A stretch of DNA of 64,000 nucleotides from Pseudomonadota bacterium (GTDB lineage Bacteria; Pseudomonadota; Gammaproteobacteria; Steroidobacterales; Steroidobacteraceae): positions 186,001-250,000 of the forward strand of contig JAFEDS010000010.1 of assembly GCA_018241505.1 (NCBI GenBank). The letters are read 5' to 3'. The notes beneath the pieces were generated by a model. The model did not search any database and was not told the DNA's origin. It worked only from the letters and a program-made list of their open reading frames with translations. How positions within the stretch are numbered: position 1 is the first letter of the stretch; every line of letters starts with the position of its first letter. Positions 56,948-64,000 of this stretch are shown here, in pieces. Made by a program: the position numbers and the translations under genes.

Positions 56948-58176
56948 ACAACTCCCACATCTCACGACGCAGTGTGCTCAAAGGGCTGGCGGCGGGCAGT
57001 GCAGTGTCGAGCGTTTCGTTTGCGCGCGCGAAGCCGGGCGGCGCCGCACCAGATATCGTTGTTGTTGGCGCAGGTGTTTTCGGTTCCTGGACGGCCTGGA
57101 ACCTGCAACGCAAAGGTCACAAAGTGTTGCTGTTGGATGCCTGGGGCGCTGCGCATTCTCGCGCTTCGTCCGGTGGTGAAACGCGGCTCATCCGCACGGA
57201 GTATGCGGGCAACGCGTTCTACACCGGTTGGGCTTGGGAATCTCTCGCTGAATGGCAGGCGCTCTCCCACCGGCACGAAAGCCCGATTTTTCACCCGGTC
57301 GGCGCGCTGTACCTCTACCCCGAGGACGTACCCAAAATCGATACGAGCATCGCGATTCAACGTGCGTTGAACATTCCTATCGAGAAGCTCACGACACCGG
57401 CAATGGCGAAGAGCTGGCCGCAGATCAACTTCGACGGCATTGCTGTTGGAGTATTGCAACCCACCATGGGCGCGCTGATGGCTCGCCGCAGCGTCCAGAC
57501 AATCGTCGGGGAATTTGTGAACGCAGGCGGCCGCTTCCGCCGGTTTGCTGTTGATGCTCCGCGCTCAGACAAGGTTCGGCTCGACACCGTATTTGGAACG
57601 GGAGGCGAAAAGCTCCCCGCGGACCGGTTCATCTTCGCCTGCGGCCCGTGGCTGCCGAAGTTGTTTCCGGATGCAGTGGGTGCCCGAATCACTCCCACCC
57701 GCCAGGATGTATTCTTCTTCGCCCCGGCGGCAGGCGACAGCCGCTTCGATGGCACCCATCTACCCGCGTGGGTCGATCTGAGCACCCCGGACCACCACTA
57801 CGGCTTTCCCGACATTGAAAGCCGTGGTTTCAAGATCGCGCTCGATGCGCACGGCCCGAAGATCGATCCCGATACCAACGATCGGCGCATCACCGATGAA
57901 GCGCTCGCGGATGTCAGGACCTATCTCGCCCGACGCTTCCCGGATATCGCCCCACGGCCGCTAGCGGAGTCCCGTGTTTGCCAATATGAGAATTCGGGCA
58001 ACGGCGAATTCCTGATTGATCGCCATCCCCATTGGGAGAATGTTTGGATTGTTGGTGGCGGTAGCGGCCACGGGTTCAAACATGGGCCGGCTGTGGGTCG
58101 TTATGTCGCCAACCTCGCCCTCGGCGAGGCGAAAGCTGAGTCGCGCTTTGCTCTGATTTCTCATCCGTTGCCTTAG
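56944..58176 (+). CDS. FAD-dependent amine oxidase of the sarcosine-oxidase type, Tat-exported
   Basis: A 410-residue flavoprotein of the DAO superfamily. It has a Tat signal (SRRSVLKGLAAG), the FAD-binding VVVGAGVFGSW (40-50), and a C-terminal half close to monomeric sarcosine oxidase: KIDPDT (306-311), SRVCQYEN with C346 at the place of the Cys that binds FAD covalently in that enzyme, and GGSGHGFKHGPAVG. The substrate is probably a secondary or D-amino acid, but this is inference. ATG 56944 overlaps the preceding gene. Confidence 0.85.
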   Translation: MNNSHISRRSVLKGLAAGSAVSSVSFARAKPGGAAPDIVVVGAGVFGSWTAWNLQRKGHKVLLLDAWGAAHSRASSGGETRLIRTEYAGNAFYTGWAWESLAEWQALSHRHESPIFHPVGALYLYPEDVPKIDTSIAIQRALNIPIEKLTTPAMAKSWPQINFDGIAVGVLQPTMGALMARRSVQTIVGEFVNAGGRFRRFAVDAPRSDKVRLDTVFGTGGEKLPADRFIFACGPWLPKLFPDAVGARITPTRQDVFFFAPAAGDSRFDGTHLPAWVDLSTPDHHYGFPDIESRGFKIALDAHGPKIDPDTNDRRITDEALADVRTYLARRFPDIAPRPLAESRVCQYENSGNGEFLIDRHPHWENVWIVGGGSGHGFKHGPAVGRYVANLALGEAKAESRFALISHPLP

Positions 58177-58221
58177 CCCATCGCGCACGCCCAAGCGGAA
58201 CCCGCTGCCGCGAGGCGAGGC

Positions 58222-58242
58222 GCTCGGTGCCGGCACCCGAGC
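58222..58242. terminator. Imperfect hairpin between converging genes
   Basis: GCTCGGTGCC (58222-58231) pairs with GGCACCCGAGC (58232-58242) apart from one bulged C, in the gap between the oxidase and the YciI-type gene. There is no T tract. It is a candidate two-way terminator only. Confidence 0.35.
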
Positions 58243-58272
58243 CCCTCGTCCCGAACCGCAGCTCATGCCGGT

Positions 58273-58632
58273 TCACTGAAAATCAGACATCTCGTAAAGC
58301 GGCCGGATTTCGAGCTCACTGGGCCCGGTCATTGGATTGGGGCAGCGCTTTGCCCAGGCAATTGCCTCGTCCATGTCCTTGACCTCCCAAAGCCAGAAGC
58401 CGGCGACCAGCTCCCGGGGCTGCGCGAACGGCCCATTGATGACCGTACGACCGGGGCCATTGAACGCAATCCGCTTGCCCTGGGATGAGGGCTTGAGGCC
58501 GTCGGCGGCGCGAATGAGGCCGGCCGCCTGCAATTCTTCGTTGTATTTGCCCATGGCCGCCAGCAATTCAGCCGTCGGCAGGGTGCCTTTTTCGCTCTCT
58601 TCGGTCGCCTTCACGAACACAATGACTCGCAT
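58273..58632 (-). CDS. YciI-family protein
   Basis: A 119-residue protein of the YciI/YCII-related group (a dimeric alpha-beta fold with weak likeness to muconolactone isomerase). It opens MRVIVFVKATEESEKG, then YNEELQAAGLIRAADGL, and GFWLWEVKDMDEAIAWAKRCP (outline). Members are often linked to sigma factors or metabolism with no proven reaction. It is 92 bp after a methyltransferase-like gene on the same strand. Confidence 0.85.
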   Translation of the reverse strand: MRVIVFVKATEESEKGTLPTAELLAAMGKYNEELQAAGLIRAADGLKPSSQGKRIAFNGPGRTVINGPFAQPRELVAGFWLWEVKDMDEAIAWAKRCPNPMTGPSELEIRPLYEMSDFQ

Positions 58633-58724
58633 CGTCTATCTCCTGAGTTTGCGCCGGCCCCAATTGGCTGGCATTGAAACGACGAACGGCGATTTCCCGG
58701 ATCGACATCGGCCCATAAATTTAT

Positions 58725-59306
58725 TTACCACAGGAACGGCACGAACCGTTTCGTTCGTTTCATATAGTCCCGGTACCGCTGCGGAAACCGTTCCCTCATG
58801 AGAGCTTCCTCGCGTCGCGCACTCAGAACGAAAGCCGGCCCGTACAAAATCAGCGGAACGACCCAGAGCACACTCTGGCTGATCGCGGAGCCCAGAATGG
58901 CCAGAAGAAGCCCGCCATAGAGCGGATGACGCACCAGCGCAAAGGGACCGTCCGTGATCAGCTCGAGTGAATCCTGACTCGAAGCGGAGGCTACCCAACC
59001 GGAACCGAGCCTGACGCGCGCCGCGATGGCGAGTCCAACACCCAGGACCACCAGCAGGAACCCTGCCAACCCCGTGAGACTGTTCGTGTTGAGAAGATCC
59101 AGAGTTGGAGTGGGCAGAACGCCGGTGGCGGCCTCGATCTGCAACAGCACCATGAGAGCTGCAAAAAATCCCAGGCGCAGCGCGATCTCGCGCCACCATA
59201 TCCATCTCGCACTGATCTTGCGGACGGCCGCAGCGCCCGCGATGCACCAATAGACAACAAGAGTGCCCCAGGAAGCGGCGATCAACCAACCGAAAACGGT
59301 CACCAT
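58725..59306 (-). CDS. Isoprenylcysteine-carboxyl-methyltransferase family membrane protein
   Basis: A 193-residue integral membrane protein with about five hydrophobic segments and the family's C-terminal SAM-binding block: VRHPLYGGLLLAILGSAI (about 125-142) and the RFPQRYRDYMKRTKRFVP ending. In bacteria such proteins methylate lipids, phenolic or unknown substrates. It follows the MBL-fold gene by 4 bp, so the two are probably in one transcript. Confidence 0.85.
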   Translation of the reverse strand: MVTVFGWLIAASWGTLVVYWCIAGAAAVRKISARWIWWREIALRLGFFAALMVLLQIEAATGVLPTPTLDLLNTNSLTGLAGFLLVVLGVGLAIAARVRLGSGWVASASSQDSLELITDGPFALVRHPLYGGLLLAILGSAISQSVLWVVPLILYGPAFVLSARREEALMRERFPQRYRDYMKRTKRFVPFLW

Positions 59307-59310
59307 GCGG

Positions 59311-60276
59311 TCACGTTGCGGCGCAGAGCGCAGCAGTGTGCTGTGCGTCCGCCCTGAGGCTCTTGTCCATGTAGTAGTCCATCAAGGCATGCGCGAATTT
59401 TTGTCGTGACGCTGGCACCAGGGGCCCAACGTCGTGCAGCCATTCATCCGCACACTGCCCCTTCGTGCGCGCGGAAACGGCACAGTTGAGCAGATTGCCG
59501 AAGGCTGTTCTGTACGCCTCAAACTGTTTGCGGTGCATAGGCTCACCATGACCCGGCACAACCAGTTTGAACGGAACCGCATGAAGTGTGTCCAACGCTT
59601 TTCGCCAACCTTCCGGACAGGCGGTATCCAGAAACGGCACCGGAAGCGTTACCAGGTCACCCGATGCAAGCACGCCCGACGCCGGATCGAACAGCCAAAC
59701 ATCTCCCGCCGTTACTGCGTCTCGTGCCAACCCAACCCTCACTTTCCTCCCGGCGAGGTCACGCTCGGCAGTGAGGGTAATCACCTTGTCCGGCCTGAGC
59801 CGCGTGCCCGCATCAATGATAGCCAGCTCATCGCGCGTTGCCCTTTTCGCAGTATCGTCCGCCGCCGCGTCCAGTTGCTTCTGCAGCGAGACTCGGTAGT
59901 CGGCAAGGAATCCATGGAGTGCTGCGTCGATCGCCCCGCTCGCATACACGCGCGCGTCGGGAAAGGCCTCACGCAGCATTGGGTTACCACCGACATGATC
60001 CAGATGCCAGTGGCTGTTGACGATGACTTTGACCGACAGCCTCTCGCCACGCGCGAAGTCAATGATTGCCTGCGTATGTTCACGGTGCCGTCCGGTATCA
60101 AACACCAACAGCCCATCCCTGCCCCTGATGACGATCGTGTTCCCATCCGGCTGTGTACCCGGCGTGAACTCTCCGGGGATCAAGTCGACTTCCGGCGCCA
60201 GGCTCACCGCCGCAAAGGTCGTCCCGGAGGAAAGGACCACGGACAAGCCCAGCGCTACTGCCAGCGTTCGTATCAT
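59311..60276 (-). CDS. Secreted MBL-fold metallo-hydrolase
   Basis: A 321-residue metallo-beta-lactamase-fold protein with a signal peptide (RTLAVALGLSVVLSSGTTFAA). The metal motif is H89-x-H91-x-D93-H94 in VNSHWHLDHVGG; further ligands are ASGDLVTLPVPF and VPGHGEPM. Substrate is not clear: the family includes lactonases, quinol-like oxidases and beta-lactamases. ATG 60276 overlaps the preceding stop by 4 bp (ATGA). It is third of a four-gene run. Confidence 0.86.
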   Translation of the reverse strand: MIRTLAVALGLSVVLSSGTTFAAVSLAPEVDLIPGEFTPGTQPDGNTIVIRGRDGLLVFDTGRHREHTQAIIDFARGERLSVKVIVNSHWHLDHVGGNPMLREAFPDARVYASGAIDAALHGFLADYRVSLQKQLDAAADDTAKRATRDELAIIDAGTRLRPDKVITLTAERDLAGRKVRVGLARDAVTAGDVWLFDPASGVLASGDLVTLPVPFLDTACPEGWRKALDTLHAVPFKLVVPGHGEPMHRKQFEAYRTAFGNLLNCAVSARTKGQCADEWLHDVGPLVPASRQKFAHALMDYYMDKSLRADAQHTAALCAAT

Positions 60277-60788
60277 GTTCGCTCGCTGTTGAAACTGAAG
60301 ACGCGCCACGCTTGCGGACTGCCCGGACGTGTCGTCTCCTCCGCAGCGCCACCTGTATATTCGCCAATGACACGGGCCCAAAACCGCAGGCCGCTCTGAT
60401 TTCCCTCCGCCACACGCACACTCCATTGAGCGGCAAACCTATTCCACAAAAGAAAAACGGTTCGCCGGCCTACTCCGGAGCGGCGATAGCGGCGCAACAC
60501 GAAAAACTCGGTCATATCGAAATCATCGCCGTCCCCGGATGCAGGCGAACCACGCGTCACCAGCGCAAAACCGGCGAGCCGCGTTCCAGCGCGAATGAGA
60601 AAAGGAAATCGGCGCTCGGGTTCCGACCAATAAAGGGACAGCTTCTCGTAGCCGAAACGCCCATCGGTTCCCAGCTCCAATGCAAATACGTCGCTGAGGT
60701 CGTGTGAATACAACTCCAGAAGATTTGCCAACACCCCGGCGTCACCCGGCGAGGCCAACTCGACAGCAACTTCACGGGAGTCGATCAT
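60273..60788 (-). CDS. GNAT-family acetyltransferase
   Basis: A 171-residue GNAT N-acetyltransferase. The acetyl-CoA site fits FFVLRRYRRSGVGRRTVFLLW (about residues 93-113), and GFALVTRGSPAS leads into it. GAGG precedes ATG 60788; the frame also has a TTG four codons up. It lies 8 bp after the dipeptidase stop and overlaps the MBL-fold gene by 4 bp. Acetyl acceptor unknown. Confidence 0.83.
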   Translation of the reverse strand: MIDSREVAVELASPGDAGVLANLLELYSHDLSDVFALELGTDGRFGYEKLSLYWSEPERRFPFLIRAGTRLAGFALVTRGSPASGDGDDFDMTEFFVLRRYRRSGVGRRTVFLLWNRFAAQWSVRVAEGNQSGLRFWARVIGEYTGGAAEETTRPGSPQAWRVFSFNSERT

Positions 60789-60796
60789 CGCGCGCC

Positions 60797-62092
60797 TCAA
60801 CTCGGCTTGATTCCCTCAGTAATCAGCGGCGCCTCCTGGCGCTGCAGCTCACCGGCCACCTTTTCCATTTGCCGCATCGCCCGAAGGTGGTTGCGGCCTG
60901 CGACCTTGAGCACATCGTCGTCCGAGTAACCCCGCCGCAGGAGTTCCGCAAACAGGTACGGATAGCGGGTGACATTGCCGAGCCCGGTGGCCATATCACT
61001 CTCATCGGCATGATAGAAATCTGCGCCGATTCCCACGTGATCTATACCCGCGACTTTGCGAATGTGGTCAATGTGATTGGCAACATCCGCAATGGTCGCA
61101 GGCGGCTGCCCCACTGATGTCTCCCAATTCGCGATGGCCTTGTCAATGGCCGCCTGATCCGTCAAACGACTCTTGATACCGCGCAAAGCCTCAGCGCGAC
61201 GCTCTTCCCACGCGTGACCGTCGGCCGAAACGAACGGGCGAATGAAATTGACGTGCACGACGCCGCCGTTTTCACGCACCAGCCGGAGCACGTCGTCCGG
61301 AACATTCCTCGGATGCGGGTTGAGAGCGAAAGCGCCGGAATGCGAGAAAATGACAGGCGCCCGCGTAACGCGCAGTGCGTCTCTCATGGTGTCGGCACTC
61401 ACATGCGACAGGTCCGTGAACATACCGAGCCGATTCATCTCACGAACGAGTTGCCTGCCCAACTCAGTCAGTCCGAAGTGTTCGGTGCGATCCGTGGCTG
61501 CATCCGCCCAGTCGATGTTGTCCCAATGAGTCAGGGTGAGGTAACGCGCGCCCAACTCGTGGAAGATCCTGAGCGCGGCCGGCGAGTTCTCGATCATGTG
61601 ACCGCCCTCGACGCCCATCAGACACGCAATCCTGCCACCAGCGTGGATGCGCTCGATGTCATCCGCCGTGCGCGCTTGTTCGAATGCCGCGTTGGAGCGA
61701 ATCAGCCGCAGGGCGACGTCGAATTCACGGAGGGCCTCATGCAGCGAGATATGGGTCTTCTGGGTCGCTGACTCAACAAACACCGACCAATACTGGACAC
61801 CCAACTTGCCCGCCTTCATTGACGGGATGTCCGCGCACAGTTTAGGTTGGCGTACGGAGAGATCGAACTTTGTCAGGTCGCCGGCTCCGACTTCGAGCAG
61901 CGCGGAAGGCAAATCATTGTGCGTATCGATGAGGGGCGCCTTCTCCAGTAACCCACTGGCGCGATCGAGCAAGGCCGGACTGATTGCCGGTGCGTTCGGC
62001 TGAGGCGTCGCCGCCGCGAATGAGCGCAGGGGTTTTGTAGCTGCTGCCGTGGTGACGGCGGATGTGATCAGAAACTCACGGCGGGTGGTCAT
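60797..62092 (-). CDS. M19 membrane-dipeptidase-type zinc peptidase, Tat-like signal
   Basis: A 431-residue renal-dipeptidase-family enzyme. The N-terminus TTRREFLITSAVTTAAATK is a Tat-like export signal. Metal-binding motifs are DTHND (H58, D60), GVEGGHMIEN and the downstream SHSGAFAL. M19 enzymes cut dipeptides and many accept a D-residue at the C-terminal side. ATG 62092 is chosen; a GTG at 62110 is also possible. It heads the run M19-GNAT-MBL-ICMT and is divergent from the cupin gene. Confidence 0.9.
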   Translation of the reverse strand: MTTRREFLITSAVTTAAATKPLRSFAAATPQPNAPAISPALLDRASGLLEKAPLIDTHNDLPSALLEVGAGDLTKFDLSVRQPKLCADIPSMKAGKLGVQYWSVFVESATQKTHISLHEALREFDVALRLIRSNAAFEQARTADDIERIHAGGRIACLMGVEGGHMIENSPAALRIFHELGARYLTLTHWDNIDWADAATDRTEHFGLTELGRQLVREMNRLGMFTDLSHVSADTMRDALRVTRAPVIFSHSGAFALNPHPRNVPDDVLRLVRENGGVVHVNFIRPFVSADGHAWEERRAEALRGIKSRLTDQAAIDKAIANWETSVGQPPATIADVANHIDHIRKVAGIDHVGIGADFYHADESDMATGLGNVTRYPYLFAELLRRGYSDDDVLKVAGRNHLRAMRQMEKVAGELQRQEAPLITEGIKPS

Positions 62093-62139
62093 TCCAGTTT
62101 CTCGTGCCACTTTCGGACGAAAAACATTAATCTACAACC

Positions 62140-62598
62140 ATGAAAAAGATCAATCTTGCCGCGATAGCGGTCGACCATACCTCGGGTTATCCGGCACCGT
62201 TCAATGAGCCCTGCAAGGACCAGACTTGCCGGCGACTGGGCCGTGCGCAGGGTCTCACCCAATTTGGCGTCAATCTGACAGTGATTCCACCCGGCGGCTG
62301 GTCCAGCCAGCGCCACTGGCACAGCCATGAGGACGAATTCGTCTGGGTGCTCGAGGGCGAACTGACCCTGGTAACCAACTCGGGCGAAGAAGTCCTGCGT
62401 CCAGGCGATTGTGCCGCCTTCAAGGCCGGTGACCCGGATGGCCATCACCTGATCAACCGATCCGACCGCCCCGCCAAGGTCCTCGAAATCGGCAATTCAG
62501 ACGCAAGCGATCGCTGCGTCTACTCGGATATAGACATGGTTGCCGGACCCGGAACAGCCGGCTACCGCCACCGCGATGGCACGCCGTACCCGGTTTAG
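62140..62598 (+). CDS. Cupin-domain protein
   Basis: A 152-residue cupin with the metal/cofactor motif (HWHSHEDEFVWVLEGELTLV, about 59-78) and the second cupin block (GEEVLRPGDCAAFKAGDPDGHHLINRS, outline). Similar cupins bind small ligands or act on sugars; its substrate is unknown. It lies 47 bp from the divergent M19 gene, which could share control. Confidence 0.85.
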   Translation: MKKINLAAIAVDHTSGYPAPFNEPCKDQTCRRLGRAQGLTQFGVNLTVIPPGGWSSQRHWHSHEDEFVWVLEGELTLVTNSGEEVLRPGDCAAFKAGDPDGHHLINRSDRPAKVLEIGNSDASDRCVYSDIDMVAGPGTAGYRHRDGTPYPV

Positions 62599-62683
62599 CC
62601 ACGTAGTTCGAACCGGCTCCCGAAAAATGCTGTTACTCGGTATTTTCTGCCCGCCGCAGGTATGCTAGTCACGGAGGGTGCCC

Positions 62684-63553
62684 ATGAAGAGAACAGTATT
62701 CATCCTGTTTCAGCCGGCAACGCTCATCGTGATTGTGGCGCTATGGGCCATGGTGCCCGCCCCATGGCTGAAAAACCCCTGGTTGCCGACCGCGACGAGC
62801 ATTGTCACTTTGCTCATGGTACAGGCTCTCGAGTTGGTCAATGAGCGGCATGCCGGCTGGCGCCTGAATCCGCGCGAAACTCTGACCGACCTGTTCTACC
62901 TGATTTTGTACTATACGGTCATCCTGAAGCTCGAATCGATGTTGGTTGAAGAGCCGTTCGGTGCGGCGAAGAGCGCGTTGGGCATCACCACCGCCTGGGT
63001 CATGCATCTGCCCTTTGTGGCGCAAGTGGCTTTGACAGTGTTTCTGATCGAGCTCGGGCAATACTGGCTGCACCGGCTCATGCACAACTCCTTCCTGTGG
63101 TGGACACACGCACCGCACCACCATATAACTCAGTTGAATGCACTGAAAGGCCTGGTCGGCAACCCGCTCGAATTGTTATTGGTCTCGATCGGAGTGACGG
63201 CGTTTTTTGACATTCCATTGAATGCCATGTTCTGCGGATTCAACATTCTCGTCGCGGTGTCGTCGTTTGCTCACGCCAACGTGCGCTTCGATCCACCTCG
63301 TTGGTATTCGTACGTCTTCACTACCATCGAGACGCACAGCCTGCATCATAGAGTTGGCTTCAAGGAAACTCGCTGCAACTACGCGAATGTGCTGATTCTG
63401 CTGGATCACCTGTTCGGTACGTACCGCCAGGGGGAAGCGGAAGTCGTCGGCCAGGACGACCGCAAGAGACTAACAATCTCGGAACAGTTCATGTTTCCGC
63501 TGCGGCCTTTGATGACATGGATCAAAGGCCGGATGGCTTCCGCCCCCCGTTGA
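62684..63553 (+). CDS. Sterol-desaturase / fatty-acid-hydroxylase family membrane protein
   Basis: A 289-residue di-iron membrane oxygenase-like protein. Hydrophobic spans are near the N-terminus and in the middle; the His boxes are HRLMH (about 128-132), HAPHHH (about 141-146), HANVRF and HSLHH. The family adds hydroxyl or double bonds to lipids. GGAGG is 7 nt ahead of ATG 62684, so the GTG at 62678 is rejected. No partner gene for lipid synthesis is nearby. Confidence 0.9.
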   Translation: MKRTVFILFQPATLIVIVALWAMVPAPWLKNPWLPTATSIVTLLMVQALELVNERHAGWRLNPRETLTDLFYLILYYTVILKLESMLVEEPFGAAKSALGITTAWVMHLPFVAQVALTVFLIELGQYWLHRLMHNSFLWWTHAPHHHITQLNALKGLVGNPLELLLVSIGVTAFFDIPLNAMFCGFNILVAVSSFAHANVRFDPPRWYSYVFTTIETHSLHHRVGFKETRCNYANVLILLDHLFGTYRQGEAEVVGQDDRKRLTISEQFMFPLRPLMTWIKGRMASAPR

Positions 63554-63709
63554 GCACGCGCGCTCTGCTGCGACGCACCAATTACCGCCTGACCTCGCCT
63601 TCCCACTGGACTTGCCCCAGAAACTAGTCTAAACAGGCTAGAAAGGTTCGTGAAAGGTTCAGACCGGCGCACATCCAGCTCAAATAAAAAGTAACGGGGG
63701 CAAAGGCTC
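63554..63709. other. Intergenic region with no recognised gene
   Basis: These 156 bp hold an imperfect CTAG...CTAG repeat and a weak AAAGG ribosome site ahead of 63710. I see no promoter or hairpin that I would defend. Confidence 0.5.
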
Positions 63710-64000
63710 ATGAATGTGTTCGTACTATGCACAGGTCGGTGCGGCTCGCAGACGTTCATCAAAGCGTGCAGTCATTTTTCCAACTATTCCTCGGCTCATG
63801 AATCGCGAATGGCACTGATCGGCCCGGAGCGCCTGCGCTATCCCGCCAATCACATTGAAGCGGACAATCGACTCTCCTGGCTTCTCGGACGATTGGACGA
63901 GGTTTACGGAGATGCCGCGTTCTACGTTCATTTGCGGCGAGATGTTGCGGCCGTCGCCGCAAGCTACGCCCGGCGCTACAACTTCGGAATCATGCAGGCC
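63710..64000 (+). CDS. Sulfotransferase-like protein, cut by the right window edge
   Basis: The frame from ATG 63710 runs open to base 64000 (97 codons). It begins MNVFVLCTGRCGSQTFIKAC, which has the PAPS 5'-phosphosulfate loop pattern (G-R-C-G-S-Q-T), and later AAFYVHLRRDVAAVAASYAR, the shape of the 3'-phosphate site that follows in sulfotransferases. The rest is outside the window, so the family call rests on these two parts. AAAGG lies ahead of the start. Confidence 0.7.
   Translation, partial: MNVFVLCTGRCGSQTFIKACSHFSNYSSAHESRMALIGPERLRYPANHIEADNRLSWLLGRLDEVYGDAAFYVHLRRDVAAVAASYARRYNFGIMQA

Overview
The window is a GC-rich (roughly 60-65 percent) proteobacterial chromosome segment. Its makeup points to a gammaproteobacterium: a DUF1820 protein beside a long single-chain PurL, FlgM/FlgN with sigma-28 promoters, a sigma-54 box ahead of flgB, TonB-dependent uptake, and many Tat-exported enzymes. 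A Steroidobacter/Xanthomonas-like relative is my guess, not something the sequence proves.

Positions 1-13214 hold a chemotaxis operon on the + strand: cheA (5' end cut by the window edge), cheW, two paralogous chemoreceptors, cheY, a small secreted protein, a small helical protein, cheR, cheD, cheB, then two tandem HDOD proteins. The second receptor ends in EWREF, a tether-like docking tail for CheR/CheB; the first has none.

Positions 13255-31884 hold the late flagellar genes. Two flgM-flgN cassettes lie in tandem on the - strand, each behind its own sigma-28 promoter, followed by flgA. Divergently, flgBCDEFGHIJKL start from a sigma-54-type promoter. Two 449-residue flagellin genes follow, each with a sigma-28 promoter, a shared upstream motif and a strong terminator. 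Then come fliD, fliS (its own sigma-28-like promoter) and flaG. Rod, hook, rings, junction, filament, cap and chaperones are all present; export apparatus, motor and sigma genes lie elsewhere.

Positions 31896-38715 hold purL, a DUF1820 gene, an orphan type VI secretion FHA protein, a small lipoprotein, and a scar joining a truncated AlbA_2 gene to decayed pieces of a CoA ligase.

Positions 38716-45302 look like a uptake and breakdown locus for D-amino-acid compounds: N-acyl-D-amino-acid deacylase, S12 serine hydrolase and TonB receptor on the - strand, divergent from a DUF1611/DgcN-type D-glutamate N-acetyltransferase. A repeated 11-bp operator-like sequence sits just ahead of the last gene.

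Positions 45531-64000 are mixed metabolic genes: TlpA-like thioredoxin, carboxylesterase, tRNA-Ser(CGA), MltF, TadA, an EamA exporter with a divergent Lrp regulator, hydrolases, two tandem retropepsin-like proteins, a Tat-exported flavoprotein oxidase, an M19 dipeptidase operon, a cupin, a sterol-desaturase-family protein, and the start of a sulfotransferase-like gene cut by the right edge.
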